Shown: piece by piece, positions 19,321-28,960 of the stretch
How the letters are laid out: every line of letters starts with the position of its first letter
How positions within the stretch are numbered: the stretch's first letter is position 1
NCBI GenBank assembly: GCA_947494205.1
Contig: CANLUH010000006.1
Coordinates: forward strand, 214,192-278,191
Length of the DNA stretch: 64,000 nt
Origin: an uncultured Flavobacteriaceae bacterium
GTDB lineage: Bacteria > Bacteroidota > Bacteroidia > Flavobacteriales > Flavobacteriaceae
Reading direction: 5' to 3'
Notes under the pieces: model-generated
What the model saw: only the letters and a program-made list of their open reading frames with translations
Told to the model about the DNA's origin: nothing
Database searches by the model: none
Program-made: the position numbers and the translations under genes

Positions 19321-20085
19321 TTACTCTTCTCCTATTCTCATGATTTCGTCATCTTCTTCAAACCCTATTACTTCTCTATAAATAACATAAGCAGGAAAAT
19401 ACACTAATGAAATTGTAAAAAAAACGCCAATAAAACAAGCTAAGAGTCCTAGACATGCAACAATAACTGTAACAAATAAAAGACCAAAGGATAGTAACCA
19501 TTTTTTGTTTCCTATTTCGAAACCTAATTTTATAATTTCCTCTACCGTTTTTTCAGAATTAAAAGCAAATATTACAGAAAAAAACATTAATGGGACACAT
19601 ACGTAAATATATGGCACAAAACAAAGCATTTGCGCAATCGTGGCTATTCCTGTATGTGCTAAAGACAACATTACTATTTTATTTAAATATTCACCTTTAA
19701 AAAAATAAAAATAATCATCAGACTTAGATTCTCCCTTGTCTTTATGCAAGCATATTCTATAAAATGCAGCTGTTAACGCCATCGTAATTATTCCAGATAT
19801 TATAGTTACAGGAATATTATACAATGTACTTACACCATAAAAGTTAATTAAACCTTCCATTTCGAAATCTCCAGCCTCAGCAGGATTTACAACTGCCAAG
19901 CCTAACGACTCCAATAACAGACCGTAAAGAAAAAATATTGGCGCTGAAATTAAAATACCTATAAGTATAGTTAAAAAACCTTGCAACCAAAGTTCTTTGT
20001 ATAGTTTAATAGAACTATCGAAAATAGTTCCAAAATCTAAAGGTTTTGCATTCTGTATTTTTGAGCGTATTTGTTCAAACGTCAT
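19321..20085 (-). CDS. multi-spanning membrane protein, paralogue 1 of a tandem pair
   Basis: 254 aa protein with about six membrane segments; no signal peptide or catalytic motif. Similar along its whole length to the following gene (shared QNAKPLDFGTIFDSSIKLYK start, DDYFYFFKGEY middle, GFEIGNKKWLLSFGL and the IMRIGEE end), so the pair arose by tandem duplication. First gene of a minus-strand operon with the LpxR-like gene. Function not recognised. Confidence 0.75.
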   Translation of the reverse strand: MTFEQIRSKIQNAKPLDFGTIFDSSIKLYKELWLQGFLTILIGILISAPIFFLYGLLLESLGLAVVNPAEAGDFEMEGLINFYGVSTLYNIPVTIISGIITMALTAAFYRICLHKDKGESKSDDYFYFFKGEYLNKIVMLSLAHTGIATIAQMLCFVPYIYVCVPLMFFSVIFAFNSEKTVEEIIKLGFEIGNKKWLLSFGLLFVTVIVACLGLLACFIGVFFTISLVYFPAYVIYREVIGFEEDDEIMRIGEE

Positions 20086-20148
20086 TTTATATTTGTTAAA
20101 TTGATTAGTATTCCAAATGTAATTATTCTTTTTAACATATATACGACT

Positions 20149-20162
20149 CTGTCACTTTGTCA
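20149..20162 (+). promoter_or_regulatory. CTGnnACTTTGTCA box upstream of miaB
   Basis: CTGTCACTTTGTCA, 12 of 14 identical to the box CTGAAACTTTGTCA at 25037-25050 in the groES promoter. It contains two direct TGTCA units and overlaps the -33 TTG of the miaB promoter. Possible shared regulator site. Confidence 0.4.
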
Positions 20163-20188
20163 TAATACTTAAAATAGTTATATCTTTG
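20157..20188 (+). promoter_or_regulatory. flavobacterial promoter of miaB
   Basis: TTG (20157-20159), 21 bp spacer, TATCTTTG (20181-20188): a full match to the TTG-N17-23-TAnnTTTG flavobacterial housekeeping promoter, about 36 bp before the start codon at 20225. Confidence 0.65.
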
Positions 20189-20224
20189 CATACTTATTGA
20201 CTGATAGTAGCATCAGTACTTAGT

Positions 20225-21670
20225 ATGGAAAAAATTATAGACGAAAACAAACAAGGAGACCCTCTTGTTTTAAAACAAAAGGAAGGAAACACTAAAAAAC
20301 TTTTTATAGAAAGTTATGGCTGTGCAATGAATTTTAGCGATAGCGAAATTGTTGCCTCCATATTACAAAACGAAGGTTTTAACACTACCAAAAACTTAGA
20401 AGATGCAGATTTAGTATTGGTAAACACTTGCTCTATTAGAGATAAAGCAGAGCAGACCGTTAGAAAACGTTTAGAAAAATACAATGCTGTAAAACGTACA
20501 AACCCAAAAATGAAAGTAGGTGTATTAGGTTGTATGGCAGAACGTTTAAAAAGTAAATTCTTAGAAGAAGAAAAAATAGTGGACCTAGTAGTCGGGCCAG
20601 ATGCTTACAAAGATTTACCAAATTTACTAGCAGAAGTTGAAGATGGTAGAGACGCTATAAACGTTGTACTATCTAAAGATGAAACTTACGGTGATATTTC
20701 ACCTGTTCGTATAAACACTAATGGAGTAACTGCTCTTGTTTCTATTACAAGAGGTTGCGATAATATGTGTACGTTTTGCGTTGTTCCATTTACTCGTGGT
20801 AGAGAACGTAGTAGAGATCCCCAAAGCATTATAGAAGAAGTAAACGATTTATGGAACAAAGGCTATAAAGAAATAACACTTTTAGGACAAAATGTAGATA
20901 GTTACCTCTGGTATGGTGGTGGTTTAAAAAAGGATTTTGTTAAAGCTACAGAAATGCAAAAAGCTACAGCAGTAGATTTTGCTAAACTATTGTCTATCTG
21001 TGCAGAAACGCAACCAAAAATGCGTATTCGTTTTTCTACTTCTAACCCACAGGACATGTCGTTAGATGTTATAAAAACAATGGCTAAATATGATAACATT
21101 TGCAACCACATACATTTACCTGTGCAGAGTGGTAGTAATCGCATTTTAAAGGCTATGAATCGCTTGCACACAAGAGAAGAATATTTTCAACTTATAGATA
21201 ATATTCGTGAAATTATACCAAATTGTGCTATAAGTCAAGATATAATTGCTGGTTTCCCAACTGAAACAGAAGAAGATCACAAAGACACATTATCACTTCT
21301 TGAGTATGTTAAATATAATTTTGGTTACATGTTTACTTATTCTGAAAGACCAGGAACACTTGCCGAACGTAAATTAGAAGACGATGTACCTGAAGCTACA
21401 AAAAGCAGACGATTAAGCGAAATAATAGCACTACAATTAGAACATAGTGAGCTTAGAACTAAAGGATATCTTGGTACTACTGTAGAAATTCTAATAGAAC
21501 GGGCTTCAAAAAAATCTAGTGAACATTGGTCTGGTAGAAGTGCACAAAATATAGTTGCTGTTTTCCCTAAAGAAAATTACAATATTGGAGATTTTGTTAA
21601 TGTAAAAGTAACAGATTGTACAAAAGCAACACTAATTGGTGAAGCCATTGGCCTTTCAAAAAGTAATTAA
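20225..21670 (+). CDS. miaB: tRNA-2-methylthio-N6-dimethylallyladenosine synthase MiaB
   Basis: 481 aa radical SAM methylthiotransferase that adds the 2-methylthio group to i6A37 of tRNAs reading UNN codons. UPF0004 N-terminal domain with three cluster-binding Cys (C33 in ESYGCAMN, C69 in VNTCSIR, C103 in GCMAER); radical SAM CxxxCxxC at C178, C182, C185 (RGCDNMCTFCVVPFTRGRE); C-terminal TRAM domain (about 410-475). An insertion around residues 228-250 (GGGLKKDFVKATEMQKAT) is the usual Bacteroidota variant. It has its own promoter and is followed after 94 bp by the sigma-54 activator gene. Confidence 0.96.
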   Translation: MEKIIDENKQGDPLVLKQKEGNTKKLFIESYGCAMNFSDSEIVASILQNEGFNTTKNLEDADLVLVNTCSIRDKAEQTVRKRLEKYNAVKRTNPKMKVGVLGCMAERLKSKFLEEEKIVDLVVGPDAYKDLPNLLAEVEDGRDAINVVLSKDETYGDISPVRINTNGVTALVSITRGCDNMCTFCVVPFTRGRERSRDPQSIIEEVNDLWNKGYKEITLLGQNVDSYLWYGGGLKKDFVKATEMQKATAVDFAKLLSICAETQPKMRIRFSTSNPQDMSLDVIKTMAKYDNICNHIHLPVQSGSNRILKAMNRLHTREEYFQLIDNIREIIPNCAISQDIIAGFPTETEEDHKDTLSLLEYVKYNFGYMFTYSERPGTLAERKLEDDVPEATKSRRLSEIIALQLEHSELRTKGYLGTTVEILIERASKKSSEHWSGRSAQNIVAVFPKENYNIGDFVNVKVTDCTKATLIGEAIGLSKSN

Positions 21671-21764
21671 TTCATTTCAAACCATTCCTCAACATAAGAA
21701 TGTTTATCGCAAACAAAGAGGAAATAGACAACTAAAAACAAATTAAAAACCAACATATTAATTA

Positions 21765-23030
21765 ATGGAATCCATTCAAGCTACAAAACAACGTTTCGGA
21801 ATTATTGGAAATAGCGCAGGACTTAATCGTGCTATTGAAAAGGCGATTCAAGTGGCACCAACAGACATTTCGGTACTAGTTACTGGAGAAAGTGGTGTTG
21901 GTAAAGAAAGTATTCCAAAAATAATACATTCCTTATCGCACAGAAAACACGGTAAATACATAGCAGTAAACTGCGGTGCAATACCAGAAGGAACTATAGA
22001 CAGTGAACTTTTCGGGCACGAAAAAGGAGCATTTACAGGTGCAACACAAACCAGAAATGGTTATTTTGAAGTTGCAGATGGAGGAACTATTTTTTTAGAT
22101 GAAGTTGGAGAACTTCCATTAACAACACAAGTGCGTTTATTACGTGTTTTAGAAAATGGAGAGTTTATAAAAGTAGGATCCAGTAAAGTCCAAAAAACAA
22201 ATGTTAGAATAGTAGCAGCAACAAACGTACACATGTTCGATGCTATTAAAAAAGAAAAATTTAGAGAAGACTTATATTATAGGCTAAGCACTGTAGATAT
22301 TAACCTTCCACCTTTACGAGACCGTCAAGAAGACATTCACTTACTATTTAGAAAATTTGCTAGCGACTTTGCTTTAAAGTACAAGATGCCAACTATAAAA
22401 CTAAGTGAAGACGCTGTAAATATTTTACTAAAGTTTCGCTGGAGCGGGAACATTAGACAGTTAAGAAATGTAGCAGAGCAAATTTCGGTATTAGAACAAA
22501 ACAGAACTATTTCGGCAGATGTGTTACGTAGCTATTTACCAAGCACTGGAGATAATTTACCAGCAGTAATTAAAACATCGAAATCTGAAGGTGATTTTAG
22601 TAGCGAACGCGAAATATTATACAAGGTTTTATTCGACATGAAAGCAGATTTAAATGATTTAAAGAAGCTTACTATGGAACTCATGAAGACGGGTAATTCT
22701 AAAGAAGTACAGAAAGACAACGAGACTTTAATCCAAAAAATCTACGGAAGCGACGATGAAACGCCTAATTACGAAGACAGTTCCGAACGCTTACAAGTAC
22801 TATCTATTCCGCAATCTGCAAACACTAACGAGAGTTATAGCACACCTAACGACAACTACGATTTTGCAGAAGAAATTGAAGAAGAAGAAACCCTATCTTT
22901 ACACGATAAAGAATTAGAGCTTATAAAAAAATCGTTAGAACGACATAACGGAAAACGTAAATTAGCGGCAGAAGAATTAGGCATTAGCGAACGAACATTA
23001 TACAGAAAAATAAAGCAATTTGATTTGTAA
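21765..23030 (+). CDS. sigma-54-dependent transcriptional activator without receiver domain
   Basis: 421 aa AAA+ enhancer-binding protein. The AAA+ domain begins almost at the N-terminus: Walker A GESGVGKE (41-48), the sigma-54 contact loop GAFTGA (88-93), Walker B GGTIFLDEVGELP (about 106-118), and the arginine finger region FREDLYYRLS. A variable acidic linker (about 255-375) leads to a Fis-type helix-turn-helix (about 385-421, RKLAAEELGISERTLYRKI). No receiver, PAS or GAF input domain is present, so it may be constitutively active or controlled by partner proteins or its level. It lies about 2 kb before groESL, whose upstream region has a sigma-54-like promoter. Confidence 0.92.
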   Translation: MESIQATKQRFGIIGNSAGLNRAIEKAIQVAPTDISVLVTGESGVGKESIPKIIHSLSHRKHGKYIAVNCGAIPEGTIDSELFGHEKGAFTGATQTRNGYFEVADGGTIFLDEVGELPLTTQVRLLRVLENGEFIKVGSSKVQKTNVRIVAATNVHMFDAIKKEKFREDLYYRLSTVDINLPPLRDRQEDIHLLFRKFASDFALKYKMPTIKLSEDAVNILLKFRWSGNIRQLRNVAEQISVLEQNRTISADVLRSYLPSTGDNLPAVIKTSKSEGDFSSEREILYKVLFDMKADLNDLKKLTMELMKTGNSKEVQKDNETLIQKIYGSDDETPNYEDSSERLQVLSIPQSANTNESYSTPNDNYDFAEEIEEEETLSLHDKELELIKKSLERHNGKRKLAAEELGISERTLYRKIKQFDL

Positions 23031-23126
23031 TGTTAACAATAGCACAAAACAATAGAAGGTTTAGTTAAACCGTTCTTAAATAAGAATTTTAGAACTAAAA
23101 ATAATTCTATTTTCACCATAAAAAAA

Positions 23127-23630
23127 ATGAAAATAACAAAATACATCATTCTATCCATAGTAGCATCACTGTGCTTAAGCTGTGGATTTTACTCCCTTTC
23201 AGGAGCTAATACTGGAGACGCAAAAACTTTTCAAGTTAATTACTTTCAAAATAATGCCATTTTAGTAGAACCAGGATTAGACAGAGATTTTACAATAGCA
23301 TTACAAGATTTAATATTAAACCAAACCAATTTAGAGCTAGTAACCTCTAATGGCGATTTAGTTTATGAAGGCGAAATTACCGAATACAGAATCTCGCCAA
23401 CAACAGCTACATCTAACAATACAGCAGCGCAAAATAAAGTAACATTAACTGTTAAAGTTAGCTTTATTAATAAAACTAAAGAAGAAAATAATTTCGATAA
23501 AAGCTTTTCTTTCTTTTACGATTTCGATGGAAGCGCGCAACTTTCAGGAAGCACAAAAGCTACCGCTTTCGAAGAACTTTTTGATCGCTTAACACAAGAT
23601 ATTTTTAACGCCTCTTTGGCAGACTGGTAA
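23127..23630 (+). CDS. lptE: LptE-like LPS assembly lipoprotein
   Basis: 167 aa lipoprotein: signal peptide with lipobox SLCLSC (Cys at about 19), followed by GFYSLSGAN, matching the CGFY start typical of LptE in Bacteroidota. LptE plugs the LptD barrel in the outer membrane during LPS insertion. The stop codon overlaps the next ATG (TAATG), so it is translationally coupled to the TPR protein and then secG, an arrangement common in flavobacteria. Confidence 0.85.
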   Translation: MKITKYIILSIVASLCLSCGFYSLSGANTGDAKTFQVNYFQNNAILVEPGLDRDFTIALQDLILNQTNLELVTSNGDLVYEGEITEYRISPTTATSNNTAAQNKVTLTVKVSFINKTKEENNFDKSFSFFYDFDGSAQLSGSTKATAFEELFDRLTQDIFNASLADW

Positions 23631-24586
23631 TGAATCAAGCAGAGTTTACAGACATATTACAACAACCACAAGCGGTTACAAAAACGCAAACTGAAGATTT
23701 AAAAACTATAATTAATAGTTTTCCATATTTTCAATCTGCACGCGCTATGTACCTAAAAGGGTTAAAAAACTCAGAAAGTTTTAAATACAACCAAGCTTTA
23801 AAAACAACAGCTGCATACACAACGGACAGAAGTATATTATTCGATTTTATTACTTCTAATGTCTTTAAACAAAACGAGATTTCTCGTTTTATAAAACAAA
23901 ATACATCTCACTTAAAAGATATTGAAGTTAACATAGAAGACATTTCTGTAAGCAATACAATAACGCTAGATGATGACTTAAAGCAACAATTTGAAGAGAC
24001 TAAAGATATTATTTTCGACCCAAGCCTCTTTCAACCTAAAACAACAGAAGCCGTAAATCTTGATACTGAAAAAAACACAAAAGAAAACCCTCAAGAATCC
24101 TCTTTAAAAACACAAGAACCAGCACCTAAAGACATTTTAAATATAGGTAAACCTTTAGAGTTTAACCAAAACGAAACCCACTCATTTAACGAATGGTTAA
24201 GTTTAACAACTTTAAAACCAATTAAGCGTGAAAAAACAGAAGACACTAACATTGTTGAGGACAAAATTGAAACAAATACCGCAGATAACAAAAAACTAAC
24301 ACGCCTTAAAAAGTTTGAACTTATAGAAGAGTTTATAAGTAAAAACCCAAAATTAGAAGCCCCTAAAAAAAGCGTGTCACATCACAATATAGCTAAGGCA
24401 CAAATGATTCAACCCGAAGCATTAATGACCGAAACTTTAGCTAGAATTTATGTAGAACAAAAGAACTATAAAAAGGCAATTCAATCTTATAAAATTTTAA
24501 GTTTGAAATATCCAGAAAAAAGTGGTTTCTTTGCAGACCAAATTAAGGCAGTAAAACAATTACAAGAACAAAATAATACAAAATAA
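23630..24586 (+). CDS. conserved flavobacterial TPR-containing protein between lptE and secG
   Basis: 318 aa, no signal peptide or membrane segment. The N-terminal part (1-110) is helical with the sequence INSFPYFQSARAMYLKGLK; the middle (115-245) is acidic and low complexity; the C-terminus (about 260-318) holds a TPR unit (ALMTETLARIYVEQKNYKKAIQSYK, in parts). It overlaps lptE and secG by one base at each end (TAATG), so all three are translationally coupled. Function unknown; a role in envelope biogenesis is only an inference from position. Confidence 0.8.
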   Translation: MNQAEFTDILQQPQAVTKTQTEDLKTIINSFPYFQSARAMYLKGLKNSESFKYNQALKTTAAYTTDRSILFDFITSNVFKQNEISRFIKQNTSHLKDIEVNIEDISVSNTITLDDDLKQQFEETKDIIFDPSLFQPKTTEAVNLDTEKNTKENPQESSLKTQEPAPKDILNIGKPLEFNQNETHSFNEWLSLTTLKPIKREKTEDTNIVEDKIETNTADNKKLTRLKKFELIEEFISKNPKLEAPKKSVSHHNIAKAQMIQPEALMTETLARIYVEQKNYKKAIQSYKILSLKYPEKSGFFADQIKAVKQLQEQNNTK

Positions 24587-24942
24587 TGAGTACGTTTACA
24601 ATATTTTTAGCACTAATGGTCGTAGTAGCATTTCTACTAGTTGTAGTAATAATGGTGCAAAACCCTAAAGGTGGAGGTTTATCTTCTTCTTTTGGAGGTG
24701 GTGGAACACAGCAATTAGGCGGTGTAAAGAAAACTACTGATTTCTTAGATAAAAGTACTTGGATATTAGCGGCAATTCTAATTGCATTAATCTTAGCTTC
24801 TAATTTAGCAATAGATGGTGGTAATAGTGCTCAAGAATCTAAAGCCTTAGATTCAGATAATATTCAACAAGTAGACCCTACTCCTGCTGCAACACCTGCA
24901 GTAGAAGATGCTGCAACTAAAGCTGTAGATACAACAAAGTAA
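24586..24942 (+). CDS. secG: preprotein translocase subunit SecG
   Basis: 118 aa membrane protein of the SecYEG channel. Two membrane helices (about 3-22 and 56-76) flank the conserved loop VQNPKGGGLSSSFGGGG. The C-terminal tail (about 80-118) is a low-complexity Ala/Asp/Thr extension, longer than in E. coli but common in Bacteroidota. Last gene of the lptE operon, followed by a strong terminator. Confidence 0.94.
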   Translation: MSTFTIFLALMVVVAFLLVVVIMVQNPKGGGLSSSFGGGGTQQLGGVKKTTDFLDKSTWILAAILIALILASNLAIDGGNSAQESKALDSDNIQQVDPTPAATPAVEDAATKAVDTTK

Positions 24943-24969
24943 AAATATATTACTAGAAAACATATACTA

Positions 24970-24997
24970 AGCCAACTTTAAAAGTTGGCTTTTTTTA
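24970..24997 (+). terminator. intrinsic terminator after secG
   Basis: AGCCAACTTT / AAAGTTGGCT hairpin followed by seven T, 28 bp after the secG stop. Confidence 0.85.
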
Positions 24998-25036
24998 TAC
25001 ATTATATTTATCCATTCAAAACTAAAAATCATACAT

Positions 25037-25051
25037 CTGAAACTTTGTCAG
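25037..25051 (+). promoter_or_regulatory. dyad box upstream of groESL
   Basis: CTGAAA-CTT-TGTCAG, an inverted repeat (5 of 6 positions) whose centre is about 20 bp before the GG of the sigma-54-like -24 element. It matches the box before miaB at 12 of 14 positions. Candidate activator or repressor site for heat-shock control. Confidence 0.4.
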
Positions 25052-25061
25052 TACACTTCTA

Positions 25062-25078
25062 TTGGCACATTTTTAGCT
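25062..25078 (+). promoter_or_regulatory. candidate sigma-54 (-24/-12) promoter of groESL
   Basis: TTGGCAC-ATTTT-TAGCT: GG at 25064-25065 and GC at 25076-25077 with exactly 10 bp between, differing from TGGCAC-N5-TTGC by one base. About 50 bp upstream of the groES start. Assignment is by consensus only. Confidence 0.5.
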
Positions 25079-25127
25079 TAGACTATCATTATAAATAATA
25101 ATCTAATTAATTAAAACATACATTAAA

Positions 25128-25406
25128 ATGAGTAAAGTAAACATTAAACCACTAGCAGATCGTGTTCTTGTAGAGCCTTTACCAGCAGAAACAAAAACAG
25201 CATCTGGGTTATACATTCCAGATTCCGCACAAGAAAAACAACATAAAGGAACAGTTGTAGCTATAGGAACAGGAAAAAAAGACGAGCCTTTAACAGTAAA
25301 AGTTGGAGATAAAGTGCTTTATGGAAAATATTCTGGTTCGGAATTAACGTTAGATGGCAATGATTATTTAATGATGAGAGAAGAAGATATTCTTGCAATT
25401 ATCTAA
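25128..25406 (+). CDS. groES: co-chaperonin GroES
   Basis: 92 aa heptameric lid of the GroEL chamber. Typical start [14 protein letters not shown], mobile loop around residues 18-32 ([12 protein letters not shown]), and the [26 protein letters not shown] end. Usual family length. It is followed by groEL, but a 94 bp inverted-repeat element lies between the two genes. Confidence 0.97.
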   Translation: MSKVNIKPLADRVLVEPLPAETKTASGLYIPDSAQEKQHKGTVVAIGTGKKDEPLTVKVGDKVLYGKYSGSELTLDGNDYLMMREEDILAII

Positions 25407-25410
25407 AGTA

Positions 25411-27152
<1,742 letters not shown>

Positions 27153-27180
27153 TATCATTATAAACACAATATATTAAAAG

Positions 27181-27213
27181 CCTGTTTCTAAACATTTAGA
27201 GACAGGTTTTTTT
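27181..27213 (+). terminator. intrinsic terminator after groEL
   Basis: CCTGTTTCTAAA / TTTAGAGACAGG hairpin with one G-U pair and a 2 nt apex, then seven T. Separates groESL from the ten-gene cluster. Confidence 0.85.
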
Positions 27214-27241
27214 ATGTCTTAAATTAAGTAATTGTACAAAA

Positions 27242-27257
27242 AGGGTTAATCAACCCT
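27242..27257. promoter_or_regulatory. palindrome upstream of the novel cluster, operator candidate
   Basis: AGGGTT-AATC-AACCCT, a perfect 6+6 bp dyad about 46 bp upstream of the candidate -7 box. It has no T run, so an operator is more likely than a terminator. Confidence 0.4.
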
Positions 27258-27302
27258 ATAGTATTAGGCTATTTAGCTAACTCCCTAGCAAATACTGCTA
27301 TC

Positions 27303-27310
27303 TATATTTG
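27303..27310 (+). promoter_or_regulatory. candidate -7 box for the ten-gene cluster
   Basis: TATATTTG fits TAnnTTTG and gives a leader of about 20-25 nt before the ATG at 27339. No TTG at the -33 spacing, so activation by a regulator is possible. Confidence 0.45.
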
Positions 27311-27338
27311 GAAACTAAGTTTTTAAACTCAAACAAAT

Positions 27339-28391
27339 ATGGAAAATACAGTTATTATCAATTCAATAGGTACAGCTAGTCCTAAAGTATCTAAAGTTCT
27401 TTCAGAAGCATTTAAAATCCCACAAGATTTTATGCTAAAATTATTATACACAGCACCTTCTGTACTATTTCAAAAAGTAGACGAAGCATTAGCTACAAAA
27501 GCCGAAGAGACACTTTCTCAACTAGGTTTAGAAGTTAGTGTTCTAAATAAAGAAGACTCTTTAAACATTAGTAAAGAGCTAGTAGATGTAAGTATTTATT
27601 TTGAAAACATTTTAAATCTACCTACAGTAATAGAACAATTATCTGACTTTTTAGGTTGTAAACAAGCCGAAGCTTTAAATGTGCTATTAGATCAACCTAG
27701 CATTATATTAGGAGATGTTTCTGTTGCAACAGCAGAGGCTCTTCAAAAAAGAATAAATGCTTCAGTATGTTATTCTAATCCTAAAAAAGACTTATTCACC
27801 ATTACCATTTCTAAAGACATTCCAACGAATACTTTAAAGTCTATAGAAAAAAGATTAGGCAAAACGGCTAGCATTAATGATGACTATTTTGTTATTAAAG
27901 ATCTTACTTATACAGAATGCAGCACAATCTGGCGAGATGCACAGTCTAAAAAACAGATTAATATTATTAACCAAACGCATCAACTGGTTAGTATGGAATT
28001 AACTTCTTTTAATCCTGAGGATGCAAATCAAATTCAGTTTTTAACTCAAGAAGTTGGTATGCCTTCAGAAATATTACCAGAACTTAATAACAACTTACCC
28101 ATATTACTTTTTGAAAACATAAGCGCTAAGCAAGCTAAACATTATAGTGATTTATCTAAAGAAGCTGGTGTTACAATTACTATTGAAACACAATTAAACA
28201 CTAAAAAACATATTGCTATAAGTAATATTAAAAATCCTGAAAGTGTACTAAATATACTCTCTCAATTTATAGATACCAAAAACTTAAAAATAACTACAAA
28301 CTGGAAAAGCGAAACTGCTTTCCCTGCTTTAATTGCTAGGTACTTACACAAACAGTTAGAGGAACTAGAGTGTAATTCGGAAATTATATAA
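27339..28391 (+). CDS. protein of tandem ribosomal L7/L12 C-terminal-domain-like repeats (cluster gene 1)
   Basis: 350 aa, no signal peptide or membrane segment. By eye it divides into about five units of 60-70 residues. Unit 1 (about 3-58) can be laid over the L7/L12 C-terminal domain: a hydrophobic strand, helix KVSKVLSEAFKIP, the segment LKLLYTAPSVLFQKV corresponding to AKDLVEGAPKPIKEGV, helix ATKAEETLSQLG, and strand LEVSVL. Units 2 (about 85-148), 3 (about 150-205), 4 (about 210-280) and 5 (about 285-350) repeat the pattern with weaker sequence. It opens the cluster and is 3 bp from gene 2. The L7/L12-like fold usually binds partner proteins; a scaffold role is inferred. I do not recognise a named family. 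Confidence 0.7.
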   Translation: MENTVIINSIGTASPKVSKVLSEAFKIPQDFMLKLLYTAPSVLFQKVDEALATKAEETLSQLGLEVSVLNKEDSLNISKELVDVSIYFENILNLPTVIEQLSDFLGCKQAEALNVLLDQPSIILGDVSVATAEALQKRINASVCYSNPKKDLFTITISKDIPTNTLKSIEKRLGKTASINDDYFVIKDLTYTECSTIWRDAQSKKQINIINQTHQLVSMELTSFNPEDANQIQFLTQEVGMPSEILPELNNNLPILLFENISAKQAKHYSDLSKEAGVTITIETQLNTKKHIAISNIKNPESVLNILSQFIDTKNLKITTNWKSETAFPALIARYLHKQLEELECNSEII

Positions 28392-28394
28392 GTT

Positions 28395-28940
28395 ATGGAC
28401 GATAAAAAAATGTTACATGTACGTATTGCCGAGCGTGGTAAAATGCATGCTTTAGATAAAAATTATAAAGAAGCTTTACGCCATTATAAAGAAGCACTTA
28501 GAATAGTACAATCTCAAAAAGATAGCGAGTTATTTTTTCAACATTACTCGCAATGCGTTATGGAGTCGCTTGAGCAATCTGGCGCCAATAATGAGGTGAT
28601 TTCATTTTGCGAAAATTATAGAGCTTTTTTAAAAGAGAAAGAAACTAACGATTTAGTAGATAAACACAATGCTTTTGTTTGCGAACGCCAAGCTATACAA
28701 CATCTACTGAAAGAAGAAACTGATATGGCTTTAGATTTACTTCTAGAAGCAAAAACCAGTTTAAAAAAGCACAAACAACCTATAACAGAACAACTATTAA
28801 ACTGGTTACAACGTGGTTATAGTATTAACAAAAAACAAATACTAGGGCTACAAAAAAAACACAATTATTTTATAGTAAGGCAAGAATTAATAAATCCAGA
28901 CATAGCAATGGATTTACCCGAAGCCTTCTCAGCATTTTAA
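28395..28940 (+). CDS. small TPR-like protein (cluster gene 2)
   Basis: 181 aa helical protein. The N-terminus (about 10-50) contains a TPR-type pair with repeated KNYKEALRHYKEALRIV; the middle is a further helical repeat (about 95-125, LLKEETDMALDLLLEAKTSL). The C-terminus (about 130-181) is basic and has no repeat. No signal peptide. It starts 3 bp after gene 1 and ends 20 bp before gene 3, so it belongs to the same operon; an adaptor or assembly-chaperone role would fit but is inferred. Confidence 0.7.
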   Translation: MDDKKMLHVRIAERGKMHALDKNYKEALRHYKEALRIVQSQKDSELFFQHYSQCVMESLEQSGANNEVISFCENYRAFLKEKETNDLVDKHNAFVCERQAIQHLLKEETDMALDLLLEAKTSLKKHKQPITEQLLNWLQRGYSINKKQILGLQKKHNYFIVRQELINPDIAMDLPEAFSAF

Positions 28941-28960
28941 CAATTTAAAAACAAAACAAT

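Noticed and set aside
20200..20217. Hairpin ACTGAT-agtagc-ATCAGT in the miaB leader as a riboswitch or attenuator
   Set aside because: The 6 bp stem is weak, has no T run and is not extended by flanking pairs.
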